From the NCBI GenBank assembly GCA_002914845.1, contig JXTC01000159.1, positions 586,217-650,216 on the forward strand: DNA of 64,000 nt, written 5' to 3'. A program made the translations under genes and the position numbers. Every line of letters starts with the position of its first letter. Within the stretch, counting starts at the first letter, position 1. Source of the stretch: Trema orientale (lineage: Eukaryota > Streptophyta > Magnoliopsida > Rosales > Cannabaceae). Below the pieces are notes generated by a model that made no database searches, had not been told where the DNA came from, and was given only the letters and a program-made list of their open reading frames with translations. Below, piece by piece: positions 36,201 through 47,883 of the stretch.

Positions 36201-36373
36201 CTTTTTTTTTCAAAAAACAAAAAGTGGGGCTTAACTAATGACCTCCACTTGTTACAAATTAAAGGAAAATACCTACTACTACCCAATCCCTACTCCACCC
36301 CAGTGAGACTCGAACCTAAGACCAAGATCCCAGATAGTGGGTGCTCTTACCATTTGAGCCAACCCACTTCATC
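36201..36373 (-). mobile_element. tRNA-derived SINE, copy 1 (minus strand), 16-bp TSD
   Basis: On the minus strand the element starts near 36373 with a tRNA-like head: box A-like TTGGCTCAAATGG and box B-like GGTTCGAGTCTC. It ends in an AG-poor tail with poly-A (36201-36210 read in reverse). Direct repeats of 16 bp flank it, AGTTGACTGAAGTGAA (36185-36200) and AGTTGACTAAAGTGAA (36374-36389), one mismatch. The 3' body (GGTCATTAGTTAAGCCCC) is shared with copy 2 at 38826-38973. The tRNA-like head is too degenerate to be a tRNA gene. Confidence 0.9.
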
Positions 36374-36389
36374 AGTTGACTAAAGTGAA

Positions 36390-38085
36390 TTTAAATAGAA
36401 ATTAAGCTAAAAATATGAATCAATTCAAAAGATTTGAGGTGTATTATTTATAATTGTCTATTATGGTCCTTTCAGATTTAGTAGTAAATATTAATTAAAA
36501 ATATATAATAAAAGGGTGTCTTTATTCAAATAGGGGGTGCGAATATAATCAACCTTTTGATATGTATGGATGAGCCTATTTATTTCCCATCAGGGCATTA
36601 GTAGACTTTTTAGATGTAAGAGGTTCATAAAGGATGCTAATTCTCTATCCTATCTATTTTTGAGCTGTCCCTTTTGTTGTTCTATTAATATATATCCTAA
36701 TATATGTAACAATGCCATATAATTAAATCTAAAACTACCTACGTACCTAATTAACGCTATTTATTAGTTTTCTAAATTATCATATAGAATCCATGGTACA
36801 TATATATTAAATAGCCTGGCATGATAGTATTTACAAAGTAATTTAATGGTTGAGTGGGACTGTACTACTTCATAATGACAAATCGGTGATCTCTATTCAA
36901 TTTCAAGGAACATAAATAGGAGCAAAAAATAAAAAAGTTGTCATAGACTAATTGGTAACCACAACTCACATATTGAGCTCTAAGTTTTGAATCCTCGTCC
37001 TTTTATAAAAAATATATATTAGCAAAAAAGTTTTGGAGTTCTGTACCGTTGGCACATAATATTATCGAAAAAAAAAAATAACACACATTGGCACACTGTA
37101 TAATTCCAACAACTTTTCTCCCCTCCAGTATTCTTTCTGGCCACATAGGCCACTAGCTCGCTAGTTCACTATGCAAAAATATTAATCAAACAATAACCCA
37201 GATTTTGGGCCTCCAATATACAGTACTGCTCTCGAGGCAAATAAGTTAAAAATTTGTTTCATCAGGCACTATAAGAGTTCCCTTATATTTAGTAACATGT
37301 CTAAGCCAAAATGAGTTTATTTCTCTATGTGCTACTTATGATGATTTGCTCGATATGACTAGGAAAGCAGAAAATGATCATAGAATTGTCATAAATCCAC
37401 TCATTTTTATTCCCTTTTTTTCTCCTCTTTTTCTACCATCTCTCTTAGAAAAGAAAGAAGTTACAGGTAAGAAAGGGCCTATGGATTACCCTATTGATTG
37501 TCTAATGAGTCTTGAGTCATCTGCGTAGTTTTAACTCGCTGATCTTACACATATATACGCTGTAAAGAAAGACACTCTTCCCCAAGCAAAAAGAAAGGGA
37601 GGGAAAAAAAGTGAACTGTGTTTTACTGGTTATGACTAAATTATGAGTATTCTTTCACTGAAGGGAAAAAGAATTGAAGTCATGATCATTGTTTAATTCA
37701 TTCTTTGATTGATGGAGATATATATATTAATAGATGTTATTTAAAAATTGTTCACAAAAGTTTTCCATAGCCTATATATGAAAGTTCACTAGCTAAGTGC
37801 ATAGGACAGTAGCTTGCTATCCACTTTAATAGTGGAGGAATTATATATCGAATATGTTTGTAGTGTTCCTAAAATCTTTTATATATATATATATATATAT
37901 CCAAGAACACAGTGTTGATCTAAATTGATCTAGATTGAACCCAAATCTAACTATACATATACACAAAAGAAAATAAATAACATAAGTATGTAACATAGAT
38001 CAAGCTGCTTATCTAGGTTAATGAAAGACTATCTGTAAGTATTTCTCAAAGAAAGAGAATAATTTTATTACACTCCTAAGAATAC
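36390..38085. other. Non-coding stretch with a tRNA-like fragment
   Basis: No gene is recognised. It holds a tRNA-like 65-bp fragment (36938-37000) and a (TA)n tract near 37879-37900. A 60-codon frame at 37346-37528 matches no family I know. Confidence 0.4.
36938..37000 (+). repeat. tRNA-like fragment, possible second SINE family
   Basis: The sequence has a box A-like TAGACTAATTGGTAACC and, about 28 bases on, a box B-like GTTTTGAATCC, followed by a T- and A-rich tail. A similar arrangement (TAGTCTAATTGGTAATTAG) occurs at 52751-52855. No target duplication was recognised. It may be a SINE head or an old tRNA pseudogene. Confidence 0.4.
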
Positions 38086-38088
38086 TAA

Positions 38089-38471
38089 GGTGGTGTTTGG
38101 TTCATGGAATGAAATTAAAATAGTAATGGGAATATTAATAGAATGAAATTGGAAAAGGAATATGAATGATAATACATTGTTTGATTAAAATTGGAATCAA
38201 AATAAAATGAAATATATTGTGTATTGACAAAATTACCCTTACTTTTAAATATTTTAGTAGGGCAAAGAAGGAAAAATTAGTTTTATTAAAATTTAAAAGA
38301 GGTTAGAACTTTTATTCCATTGGTAGAGAAGTGAAATAACAATTCCATCATTTAATGAAATTATAATTCTCATTTCCTTGTCAAAAAGATGAAACAAACA
38401 TTGGAATGTACTATTTCGTAGACTGAGTTTTCTATTCCAAAATCCATTCCTTCAAACCAAACATGCCAGCC
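38089..38471. mobile_element. Tourist-like (PIF/Harbinger) MITE, TAA TSD
   Basis: A 383-bp element with TIRs GGTGGTGTTTGGTTCATGG (left) and, on the other strand, GGCTGGCATGTTTGGTTTG (right), followed on both sides by GGAATG words. The flanks are TAA at 38086-38088 and 38472-38474. It is rich in the words GGAATGAAAT and ATTCCA. No coding capacity. Confidence 0.85.
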
Positions 38472-38825
38472 TAATCCATTCTCAGTCTTCGTTCATTTGA
38501 AAACCCCAAAACCTCTGTCACCAAGTTTACGCATTATTATCTCACTCCCTTGTAATTCACTCAAAATATGGCCGAATACAAGTCATGTTAGCATGTTTTC
38601 AAAATAGAGTAGTCCTAATAGGAATTAAAAACACCAATCCTATCAAAAATCCATGCATTTACATGTTATGTTAAGGAGTCCTAATACAATGTACCCAAAC
38701 TATTCTAGTTTCACAAAATGTCTCTCAAATCTTAATAAGCCAATTTCTAGTTAAATTGAGAAATCTTTAATTATAACAGCCACACTAGTGGTCCGGAAGA
38801 GGAAAAGAAGTATTAAGGCATTATA

Positions 38826-38973
38826 GCCCACTCGAATTCACTCAGTGAGTGAGGTAGGGTATAAATTGGGTACTAGATCAGGAGTTTGACTCCCAGGGTG
38901 CGTAAGTTTTTTTATTTTTTTGTAATAAGTAGAGGTCATTAACTAAGCCCTGCTTTAAAAAAAAAAAAAAAGA
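38826..38973 (+). mobile_element. tRNA-derived SINE, copy 2 (plus strand), 14-bp TSD
   Basis: The head includes TAGGGTATAAATTGGGTAC and a box B-like GAGTTTGACTCCC. The 3' part GTAATAAGTAGAGGTCATTA then ACTAAGCCCTGCTTT is shared with copy 1, and a poly-A tail follows (38957-38971). Fourteen-base direct repeats flank it: ATTAAGGCATTATA (38812-38825) and ATTAAGGCACTATA (38974-38987), one mismatch. These are the marks of target-primed retroposition by a LINE partner; no LINE is seen in the window. Confidence 0.9.
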
Positions 38974-39013
38974 ATTAAGGCACTATATAGTGATATGAAT
39001 TAATCCTTTTTAT

Positions 39014-39513
39014 GATTTTTGACATGTCTGGCCTCTATGTTATTCGCAGGTTGATAAAGTAGTTCTTGAGTTTTTTTTTAGCAATTAGGTCCTTAAGTTT
39101 CAAAATTTTTGACAACTAAGTCCTTTTTATTTAGTAATATTGTAGTTTTTTTATAAAACTGAACATGTTTAATTGAAAGAAATTGGTACTAATTAGTTTG
39201 GAAAGGAAATAAAAAGAAATTTTAAGAGAAATTTTAAAATTTTCTATTTTTAAAATTTTTTAGATTATTTTTTAATTGTAATTAATTTTTAGTTATTTTC
39301 TTTCTAGTTCCACAAATGCCAGTAAATTATTGAATAATTTGACCTTCAAACAACCTTATATGCGGTATGAAAATGCTCAATTTTATCCAACATTTTGATA
39401 ATCACTAACAAAAGCTTATTGCCAACATTTTAGGGACTTAACTGTCAAAAAAAAAAAGCTCACGAACTACTTTGCTAATCGTGAATAATATAGGGGCCAA
39501 GTATGCCAAAAAC
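39014..39513. mobile_element. MULE-like MITE with long TIRs
   Basis: The left end (TTTTTGACATGTCTGGCC, then TATGTTATTCGCAG and AAAGTAGTTCTTGAG) matches the reverse complement of the right end (TTTTTGGCATACTTGGCC, then TATATTATTCACGA and AAAGTAGTTCGTGAG) for about 90 bp. Candidate degenerate 9-bp target repeats CCTTTTTAT and CCTTTTTTT adjoin the ends. Long TIRs with a duplication of about 9 bp fit the Mutator superfamily. No transposase. Confidence 0.72.
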
Positions 39514-41165
39514 CCTTTTTTTTAACATTAATTAGTTGTAAACATGAGAAAAGGACCAACTTGTCTGGAAACCACACTAAAAGCCCAAAAATGTTAAATA
39601 TATTCATGCATGAGGTAACTACCAAACTGAATGATCAGTTTTTTAATTTTTATAATCTCACCGGCCAACCGCATATATATATTTATATATGTGTACATAG
39701 TGTCTCCTCCTTATTCTTTTTCTTCTTGTTTTTCTTCCACTTTTAGATTGTTAAATAAATTTGTTTATGAGATATTAGTAAATTATTGTCAGTTATACGG
39801 AGATTATAAAAATGATATATAATAATAGAAAATAGCAGTAAGTCGATAAGGAAATTATAGCTATAATAAAACTTAAAAACCTTTAGTACTCAAATCTTGT
39901 ATTTATAATTAGAAACAAGTATATAAACAGCGGATCCTTTTCACATGTGTGGAATGCAGTAGATTTGTTCAAATTGTTCAGGTTCAACATTGCATAGAAA
40001 GATATATTTAGTTATTTTTTCTTGTTTTAACATGAAACGAAAAATATTTAGCTTGCATGGCATTCGAATTGAAGTTTCTTCTAGTACAAAGGATTTATGA
40101 TACTTGTATGTTCTGTGAATTTCTTCTTAAAATAACCAAGTCAGCTTCATTTAGCTTTCAAAAAAATAAAATAAAATTAGCAAGTCAACTAAACCTCTAA
40201 CTTGATAAATAATCTCATGCTTGATTATTATTATTGTGTCTTGAATGACATTATTAATTTGACATTTTTTTTTTCAAATTTTCGATTAAACCTGAATCAC
40301 ATGTTCAGAAAATAATCCAATCCATCCTTTATAAATATTTCCAATGTGCATTGACGGGTCGTTAAAAAGTTGTCATCCTAATTTTTTTAGATATTTTTCT
40401 CAAGGAGATCTGGAGATGCATATATTTTAGCTCTAAATTTCATTGTCGGATCAGGAATTGGAGATTTTTTGGGTTTTTTTTTAGGAAAAACAATTTAGAG
40501 AAGGGAAAAAAATTTCAGCCCTCTCCCTCAGAAAATGAGAAATGTCAACTCCACATCTACTACAATTTTGGGAAGTTTAACAAAAGTTTCAATGGCTATA
40601 AAGAGATTTCGTGCCATAATTTGTGGAAAAGGCCGAGTCATGACAGTATCCCTACCGTCAATTTTCATCCTCTTTTGTTTAGGTTGATTTGTTCCAAGGC
40701 GGCATATATATACATACATATACACACATTATAAATTGATTTTTGGATCTAAGGTGTATATATACGTATCATATGCTTAATTAATTTTGTTATGATCTAG
40801 CTGGTGCTAAAGAGTCTCATATAAAATATGGTTGGTTGTGCACGATAAGCATACAATATGTTTAATATATTACATAATTAAACATCATATGCTCAGTTCC
40901 TGCTCCTTGTCGCCTTGTCTAATTTACGATACTTATGCAAATTGTCTAATATATGTGTCTATAGAGCACTCTTGTCTACAATCTGCTCGGTTTACTTCAA
41001 AGTTAATTTTTTGTAGCATTGGCTTGGACAAATTAAGGATATCACTTCTTGACTGAAATCGTACGCATCATGATCAGTTATTTCGTTTGAACATATTTAT
41101 GCAAAATATATGTGTTATGTGTGTACATACATAATATGTATGTGCGTGTGTATGAATGAATATAT
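39514..41165. other. Non-coding stretch
   Basis: AT-rich intergenic DNA with short AT microsatellites near 39674-39693, 40705-40730 and 41105-41170. No gene recognised. Confidence 0.4.
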
Positions 41166-41169
41166 ATAT

Positions 41170-41741
41170 TAGGAATAGCAATGGGGTGGATCGGGGACGG
41201 TTTTTTAATTACCATCCCCATCCCCGAAAGCCAATCACAATACCATACCCGCCCCATTAACCATTATTTTGGATGCGGGGACGGTGCGGGTATTAACCAA
41301 TGAATAACGGGGAAAACCGCGGTTACCCATTACCCATTGATAATATTAAAATATTAAAAAATTAAGATGAAAATACTAAATCCTTTTCATAATCAACAAA
41401 ATATTAAACACAACAATATACTAATAATTTTTAAACTCTAAAATTTAAATATATAAGTACATATAACTCTCCAAAATCATTATTTTACCAAAGATATAAT
41501 AATATAGATAGTGTAAAATTAAATAGATATTTATATGTATAATAAATTTTCTATGTAAATATATATATCGGGGCGGGTACGGTGCGGATTATACTAATAC
41601 CGTCTCCACACCATACCCGCATATTAACGGTACGGTTATTCCCCGCCCCGGTCATTTTTTCCGCTTGAGCGGTTTTTCCCCTACCCATTCGGATCGGATA
41701 ACCACGGATACCCGTAACCATGGGTTATATTGCCATCCCTA
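41170..41741. mobile_element. Diverged TIR element with GC-rich ends
   Basis: The left end (TAGGAATAGCAATGGGG, then GGATCGGGGACGG) and the reverse complement of the right end (TAGGGATGGCAATATAACC) are related. Both subterminal regions hold GC-rich words such as CCCCGCCCC, ACCCGCCCC and GGTACGGTTA, while the middle is AT-rich. It sits in a TA-rich flank so a target duplication cannot be set. TAGGGATGGCAATGGGG ends are common in plant non-autonomous elements; superfamily not assigned. Confidence 0.6.
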
Positions 41742-42944
41742 ATATATATCCACTTGTCGTTTCCATCTTTAAAAAAAAAATGTTAATTGCGCCTTTAAGA
41801 TAGGAATGAGTTAATTTTTCGAGTCCTACTCCTTAATAATTAAGAGCGTGCGCTGGAATTTCTCGTACGTAGTGTATTAGCAAGAGATTGACAGAGAAAG
41901 AGCAACGAAAAAAAATACTATATGTGAAATGAAAAGTATAGTTGGTTTTACTAAATAATAAACAGAGAAATCGAGTAGTGGGAGGAGCAGAATTGGAGAG
42001 AGACTAGTGTAAGCAGATGATGCGGTATATACATATATGGTTAGCTAGCTAAAAAAGCACCTTTATAAGCCTTCTTTCATTTTTTTTTCCGAAAAAAAAA
42101 AGGGACCCTACCAATCTACTACCTACCATATATATTTTGCAAGTTGCCTTATTTTTCATATATCCTTGAAAGTTAAGCACAGATTTCTTAATCAATTTGA
42201 TAGAACTTACAGAACTTATATCATTGGAAGGTTTTTAGGGGGTATTATATAAAAATCAATTAAGATCATAGCTACTGAAAAAAAAAAAAAACACCCAATG
42301 ATCACTTTGTGCTTTGATTTCTTTATCCTTAATATTCTCCGAACATATTGATCAAGGCTTATCTAAACAGCATCCAAATTCTTTAAGTTTGTTAATTAAT
42401 TGTTAGATTTTGACCGCTAAAGTAACTTTGTGCACATTAATATAACATTAGCCACCACAAAAGCAAAATCGCTGTGTGTACATGGTTCGTTCATTTCTAT
42501 TTATATCTCTATGCCCTTTTGTCTAATCCTTACAATCATCATTACATGCCTATCTCTTCACTATATATAAATGTCTAGGAACATCAGCCAGAAATAAAAT
42601 AAAATAAAAATGTGATGTTTATCGATAACAAAAAAAGAAAGACTCCCATCTCAATTTAATTAAGTACTCCCTCATCACCAATTAATAACGAACTCTAAAA
42701 CTCCAAAAGTAGCCTCTTATATATATATATATGGATAGTACCAAGGATCCCAATTAGTTTCACTTTTTTTTAAACCATCTGACATGACAAATGAATTGTC
42801 ACAATTCAATTGGTGAATTGAAACTTACCATAAATATGTTAAATGCTATTCACCACTTATATGGTGACAAACCATATGCCATCAGGTGGTATTGAAAATG
42901 TAGGATATAAGGTAAGATGTTTAGCATTATTCTATATGTATAGT
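41742..42944. other. Stretch 3' of CYP735A, no second gene
   Basis: AT-rich sequence that should include the CYP735A 3' untranslated region (the part just below 42945). Otherwise no gene or transposon boundary is recognised. Confidence 0.4.
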
Positions 42945-45900
42945 TCAATCTTCTATAGGCTTCAAACAAACCTGAACTCCATATTTTGGCTTTATTGTGA
43001 GAACAATGACCGGAGCATGGCGATAATTCTCTGAAATGGTGAAGCTAAACCGGGAGATTAACATAGCCAAAATTGTCTTAGCTTCCATCATGGCGAAAGC
43101 TTGGCCAACACAATTCCTTGGACCGGCCGCAAATGGGATGAACCGGCCGGGGATGAATGACTTGGAAGCAAATCTTTCAGGGTTGAACTCATTTGCATCT
43201 TTACCCCACAACTCTTCACTGTGGTGGATTGCAAGCACTGGGATCCATATTGATAGGCCCTTAGGGATATGGAGATCTCCTAGCTTGATGTCTTCAAAGG
43301 CCATTCTAGGAAGTACACTAGCCGGTGGATAAAGCCTCAATGATTCATTTATTACCATGTTTAACTGCAAAAGCAAACAAGAGTAATTATTGTAAGTAAT
43401 TAAAGTACAAATAAGTAAAATAGCTTATCAATCCAATAATAACTATAGTATTACTTTAGTATTACTATAGTATTACTTCCTCTTTTACCAAAAAAAAAAT
43501 ATATATATATAGTATTACTTATCACTTCCAAAAAAAAAAAAAGGATAGTATTACTAATGAATTAGGACCACCACACGAGGCCTTTGGACGGAACAAAAAT
43601 ATTCTAATGCTGATATTAAATGGCATATCGCTCTAATATTTATATATCTTGACCTTTATATATTTTTATATTTATATTTTAACCAAAAAAAATATATCTT
43701 GGCCTTTATAAACGCCTTTACACTTACTTGATCTCCATTTGTTAACAGCTAAGCTGTGCTTGTGAGAATCGTTTTGGTGTACTAGATTTTTTTTTGCTCT
43801 CTTAATATTATATTATCTTAAATTATTAAAGGGGAAAAAAAATACTGAAATGGGTAGCAATGAACCTCAGTCCTCGAGCACTAGACTAGGTTCCACAAAT
43901 ATCCTGCGTGGCACAAAAAGAAAGGCCTTTGTCTAGCGATCGGTTTTTTTTCCTTTTTCAATGCCTGATTTTGCTCATGTCTAAAAACAATGATTAGTAC
44001 AGTCAAAGGCCGAAAAGCTACAGACTTTGGCACAAGGTCTTAGTTTTAGAATTACGCTTCCTTTGGTGCTATCTAATTGGGATTATATATTTAAATTATT
44101 TTTTTTTTGTTTTTCTTATAAAATATATATATGGGATTTAAATCGCGGACTACTTACACACACTTACACACCTAATCACTCCTAATCACTTGAGCGAGCT
44201 CCAAATGGCACTTTCATTTTTTTCTTTTTCTAATTTTGAAAAAAAAAAATATATCCCTACGCTTCAGCTAGTGCTAGCTAGCTAGAAAACGGAAGGAAGT
44301 AGGATCTGGTAGGTAAACTATACAAGTTCGGTTCTTGGGTTAAAGTTGTGAAACATTTCTTAGTGGCAAATATACCTATAAAATGCCCTTTTGGTATTTT
44401 TCCCTACTCTATTGCCCACCCTACTCCCTCCCAAACTTTATAAAATCTCAAGTCCTAATTCCAACAGCTAGCAAACAAGAAAGAGAAAAAAAAAAAAAAC
44501 GAAAAATCTTCCAATCCACTAACCATAGTATTTTGTGTTACGTATTTTTACAAGCTTTAATAGTAGAAGAGTACACTATAGAATCCAATTAAAATATATT
44601 CCTAACATAAAATTGAAATTGACCAAAGAACAAACAAGTTTACAACTCGACATTATGCTTACCAAGGTGAGTTTAGGGAGATGGTCAACCGAGGGAGCTT
44701 CCCCTTTGCAGACCCGTTTGACCTCGGAACGAATCCTCTCTTGCCACATGGGATTGCTCGCGAGTAACATGACGGTCCACGTCAACAAGAGGGCAGTGGT
44801 TTCATGTCCAGCAAAGAAAAATGTTTTACACTCATCCATTATAAGCTGAAGATTCAAACTAAAGCCAATGTTCCCTCTCTTTTGCTTTTGCATTTCATTA
44901 AGCAACATCCCAAGGAGATCATTTCCGTACGAGCTACTTCTACCTATCTCTACACAATCTTTTCTGCTTTGTATTATCTCCATTAGTAGCCTCTCCACTT
45001 CTGATTTCAAAGACTTGATTTCTCTATTATACTTGCTCGGTAAAAACCTACAAAAAATCAAAAATAAAAATAAACAATATATATATATATATACAGAAAA
45101 ATCAAAGCAAAGCTTAATGAAAAAGACTGGAATCTAATAAAGAAAAGCAAGAAGAAATAAACACAACCACGTAAAAGATATTTAGACCTTTTTTATGTAG
45201 TATACAATAAAGAGAATCCAAAAATAGGTCAATAAATAAATATAGCTTAAATATTAAATATCAATTACCGGCTTCCAGGAACGCAGTTACGGCGACTTGC
45301 TTGAGCACAAAGATGCTGTAAAACTGTTAAAAGATGGAATATTTGCTTTCCTTTCTCGTAGCTGCTATCGAATTCGGTCCGGGATATTATGTCGGCCGTG
45401 AGTCGGGTCATATACTCGCCGATTTCGAACTCGGTTCGACCCAATTCCACCTCGTTCTGGAGTGATTGGAGCATCTTCTTAGTGCATCCCACCATGTACC
45501 CCGCATAGCTCTAACCAAATTAAGACAACCCATTTGAAAATTTTAATCAAAAAAAAAATTTTTTGATATTAAAAAAGTATGCTATATAGTACTATATGTA
45601 AGGTGGTCTAATTGAAATTCGTCACTTTAGAGAGAATCAATGATGATCGTGATGATGAGTCTTATCATATACATATATTAATAAACATTTGTTTTTATTA
45701 ATGTTGTTATTATATATTAAAAATTTATGACCTTGAGTCTGTCTCCCATGAATGCAGGGGCAACGATGTGACGCTGGTGGTACCAATCTTGGCCATTAGC
45801 CATCAATAATCCACGCCCAATAAAATGTTTGGACCCTTGTTGTTGTTGCCACGATTTCCCCGATATGTTACTATACTTTGATAAAAGTTCCTTTATCAAT

Positions 45901-46367
45901 TCAGTCTCCGTTAAACACATCCTCGGCTCAATTCCATTCCAATATATGAACCTTTTTCCTACCAATAATAAATTATATAATTACACAAGAAAATTAAATA
46001 TCAAAACTTAGGGAGGAAAGTTTTGATTAAAAATGAAGTGTTAAAAAAAAATGAAGAAATGTTGATAACATGTACCATATTGTTTGGACCAGACGACATA
46101 ATGGGGCAAGAGTCGAGAAACGACGTCGTGGGTGATGGAGTTCATGTCGTGGGAGGTGGATTTTTCGACGAGGGCGGCCATGTCCAAGATGTTGCCGACG
46201 AGAAGGCGGGGTTTGGGGCCACGCACTCCTTGCCGGTCCATGATTTTCTTGATGCGTCTCGGGGTCAACCAATAGCAACACACGGTGTTGTACACGACTC
46301 TTGCCAGTAAACTCAGGAACACCACTAAAACACTCTTTAGCACCAATAGTAGTACCACCATCGCCAT
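42945..46367 (-). CDS. CYP735A: Cytokinin trans-hydroxylase, cytochrome P450 CYP735A
   Basis: Five exons on the minus strand, all with GT..AG introns: 46367-46076, 45958-45732, 45510-45269, 45047-44663 and 43364-42945. They join in phase to 521 residues. Introns are 117, 221, 221 and 1298 bp. The protein starts MAMVVLLLVLKSVLVVFLSL, a membrane anchor, followed by CYWLTPRRIKKIMDRQG. P450 signatures are the I-helix AGHETT (residues 333-338), ExxR as ESLR (389-392), PERF (444-447) and the haem loop FAAGPRNCVG (460-469) with Cys467. Length and wording along the whole chain (FIGRGLLMANGQDW, DECKTFFFAGHETTALLLTW, VLTIKPKYGVQV) match CYP735A of other dicots. From the family, it hydroxylates isopentenyladenine nucleotides at the side-chain trans position to make trans-zeatin forms, on the ER membrane. 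All key residues are intact, so it is probably functional. The start is the first ATG; a second at codon 3 is possible. Confidence 0.95.
43365..44662 (-). other. Large fourth intron of CYP735A
   Basis: This 1.3-kb intron starts GTAAGC after the codons for KLTL and ends TTTTGCAG before LNMVINESLR. It holds AT-rich simple repeats (a run of ATATAT near 43498-43510 and A-tracts near 43523 and 44236). It has no recognisable transposon. The other three introns are short. Confidence 0.9.
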
Positions 46368-46486
46368 GCTATGCTATATGGTATGGTACTAATACTATAT
46401 ATTATATGGTGGTCACCGTATACAAGATTATTAAGAAAGGAAAAAAAAAAAAAGGACTTATATGATTAGAGAAAGGAGAGAGGTAG

Positions 46487-46502
46487 CTTTTATATATATA
46501 GG
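46487..46502 (-). promoter_or_regulatory. TATA box of CYP735A
   Basis: On the minus strand the sequence CTATATATATAAAAGC lies about 120-135 bp upstream of the start codon. The leader between them is purine-rich (GAGA repeats on the plus strand at 46470-46482). A start of transcription around 46455-46465 is expected from the usual 30-bp spacing. This is inferred from position and composition only. Confidence 0.6.
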
Positions 46503-47242
46503 TTTGGGAATTGAATAGTACTAGCTATAGCTATACTGTCTCTGTCACGACTGACTGAATTTCTTTCTTTTTTTTTTTTTTTTTTGAAATGACTCACTGA
46601 ATTTCTTGTGTAGCCAAACTCAGAGAGAAAATAGAGAAAGAAAGAGAAAGAGGGAGAAACTTGGTGTGGTACTCTGGTTGAGTATGCGGAGAGAGGGAGA
46701 GTGAGATACCTTCATTTATAATGGCAAAGGAGACCCATGTATTTTCGTTTTTTAAAATTTTTATTTTAATAAAGATGGTTGGCGCACAATTTGGGTCTTG
46801 TATTTAAACAAGAAATTTAAAAAAGGAAGGGAAAATTTTTCTAGGGGAGAGAGGATGTACACATGTACTGAGTCTGAGTGGTAGTTTTTTTTTCTCTTTT
46901 TATTTTTTTTTTTCGGTGTGGTGGAATTGTATGCTCTTTTGTGTTAATTCTCACGTGGTCTTATTCTGAGATTTGCTAATAGACGGTAAGAGATTGTTTA
47001 CGTTGTATATGACAACAATGTGACAAAGATGAAAATTTTATATATATAGATATATATTTGAGTTCTGAACAAAATATCTTAATCTTTCCAAAACTGGAAT
47101 TATTCACTAGTGATGAAAATTTATTCTTTGGTGTAATCCGACCGCTGAGAATCGAAGGAATTAATTTTTAGTGATGAGGATGGTTAAATGCAGGTTGAAT
47201 TTGCCCTCATTATTGTGAATTATATTGGGGCCGAAAAAAAGG
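46503..47242. other. Upstream region of CYP735A
   Basis: Presumed promoter-proximal sequence. It holds a GA-rich block (46620-46710), a T-tract near 46570-46584 and a short (TA)n at 47040-47055. I do not assign specific response elements. No other gene. Confidence 0.4.
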
Positions 47243-47883
47243 GAACAGAATCCTCTATTTTTGGTAGCAAACCAATTACTAGAAAATATAATTAATTAAC
47301 GACTATATTTATTGCTCAATATAGAATTTCTGAGTTGGAAATATCCTAATTCCTAATTAATTTCAATTCATTAGAATGTTTATGTACACTGTTTTGAACT
47401 CTGTCAGAAATTATTTGAATATTACCACCTTCATTCGCGTCTCAAGTATCTAATTAATTAGCCCAATATCTATTGGGACGGGTTTAAAACTCTCACTTCT
47501 TGTGCTGTACTAATATTGATTCACAAATCACAATCCCTTATAACTCTTTATTAGGAACGGAATCCTCTATTTTTGGTAGCAAACCAATATCCAGAAAATA
47601 TAAATCCTGCCCACATTTTCAATTAACGACTATATTTATTGCTCAATATAGAATTTCTGAGTTGGAAATATCCTAATTCCTAATTAATTTCAATTCATTA
47701 GAATATTTATGTACACTGTATTTAAATTTGTCAGAAATTATTTGAATATTACCACTTTCATTCGCGTCTCAAGTATCTAATTAATCAGCACAATATCTAT
47801 TGGGATGGGTTTAAATCTCTCACTTCTTGTGCTGTACTAATTTTGATTCACAAATCACAATTCCCTTATAACTCTTTATTAGG
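47243..47883 (+). repeat. Two-copy tandem duplication, about 311-330 bp unit
   Basis: Unit one (47243-47553) and unit two (47554-47883) both start with a GGAACxGAATCCTCTATTTTT word and run through CGACTATATTTATTGCTC and CATTCGCGTCTCAAGTATC to a shared CTTATAACTCTTTATTAGGAA end. Unit two carries about 15 extra bases (CCTGCCCACATTTTC) near 47607. No coding sequence. A local duplication about 1 kb upstream of CYP735A. Confidence 0.95.

Noticed and set aside
36300..36372. Possible tRNA gene on the minus strand
   Set aside because: Box A and box B are present but the arms do not form a convincing cloverleaf, and 16-bp target duplications plus an A-rich tail show that it is a SINE.
43036..43332. 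98-codon open frame on the plus strand
   Set aside because: It is antisense to CYP735A exon 5, whose translation is clearly the real one.
44535..44849. 104-codon open frame on the plus strand
   Set aside because: It lies antisense to CYP735A exon 4 and the adjoining intron; not conserved coding sequence.
46023..46310. 95-codon open frame on the plus strand
   Set aside because: It is antisense to CYP735A exon 1, and its composition reflects the opposite strand.
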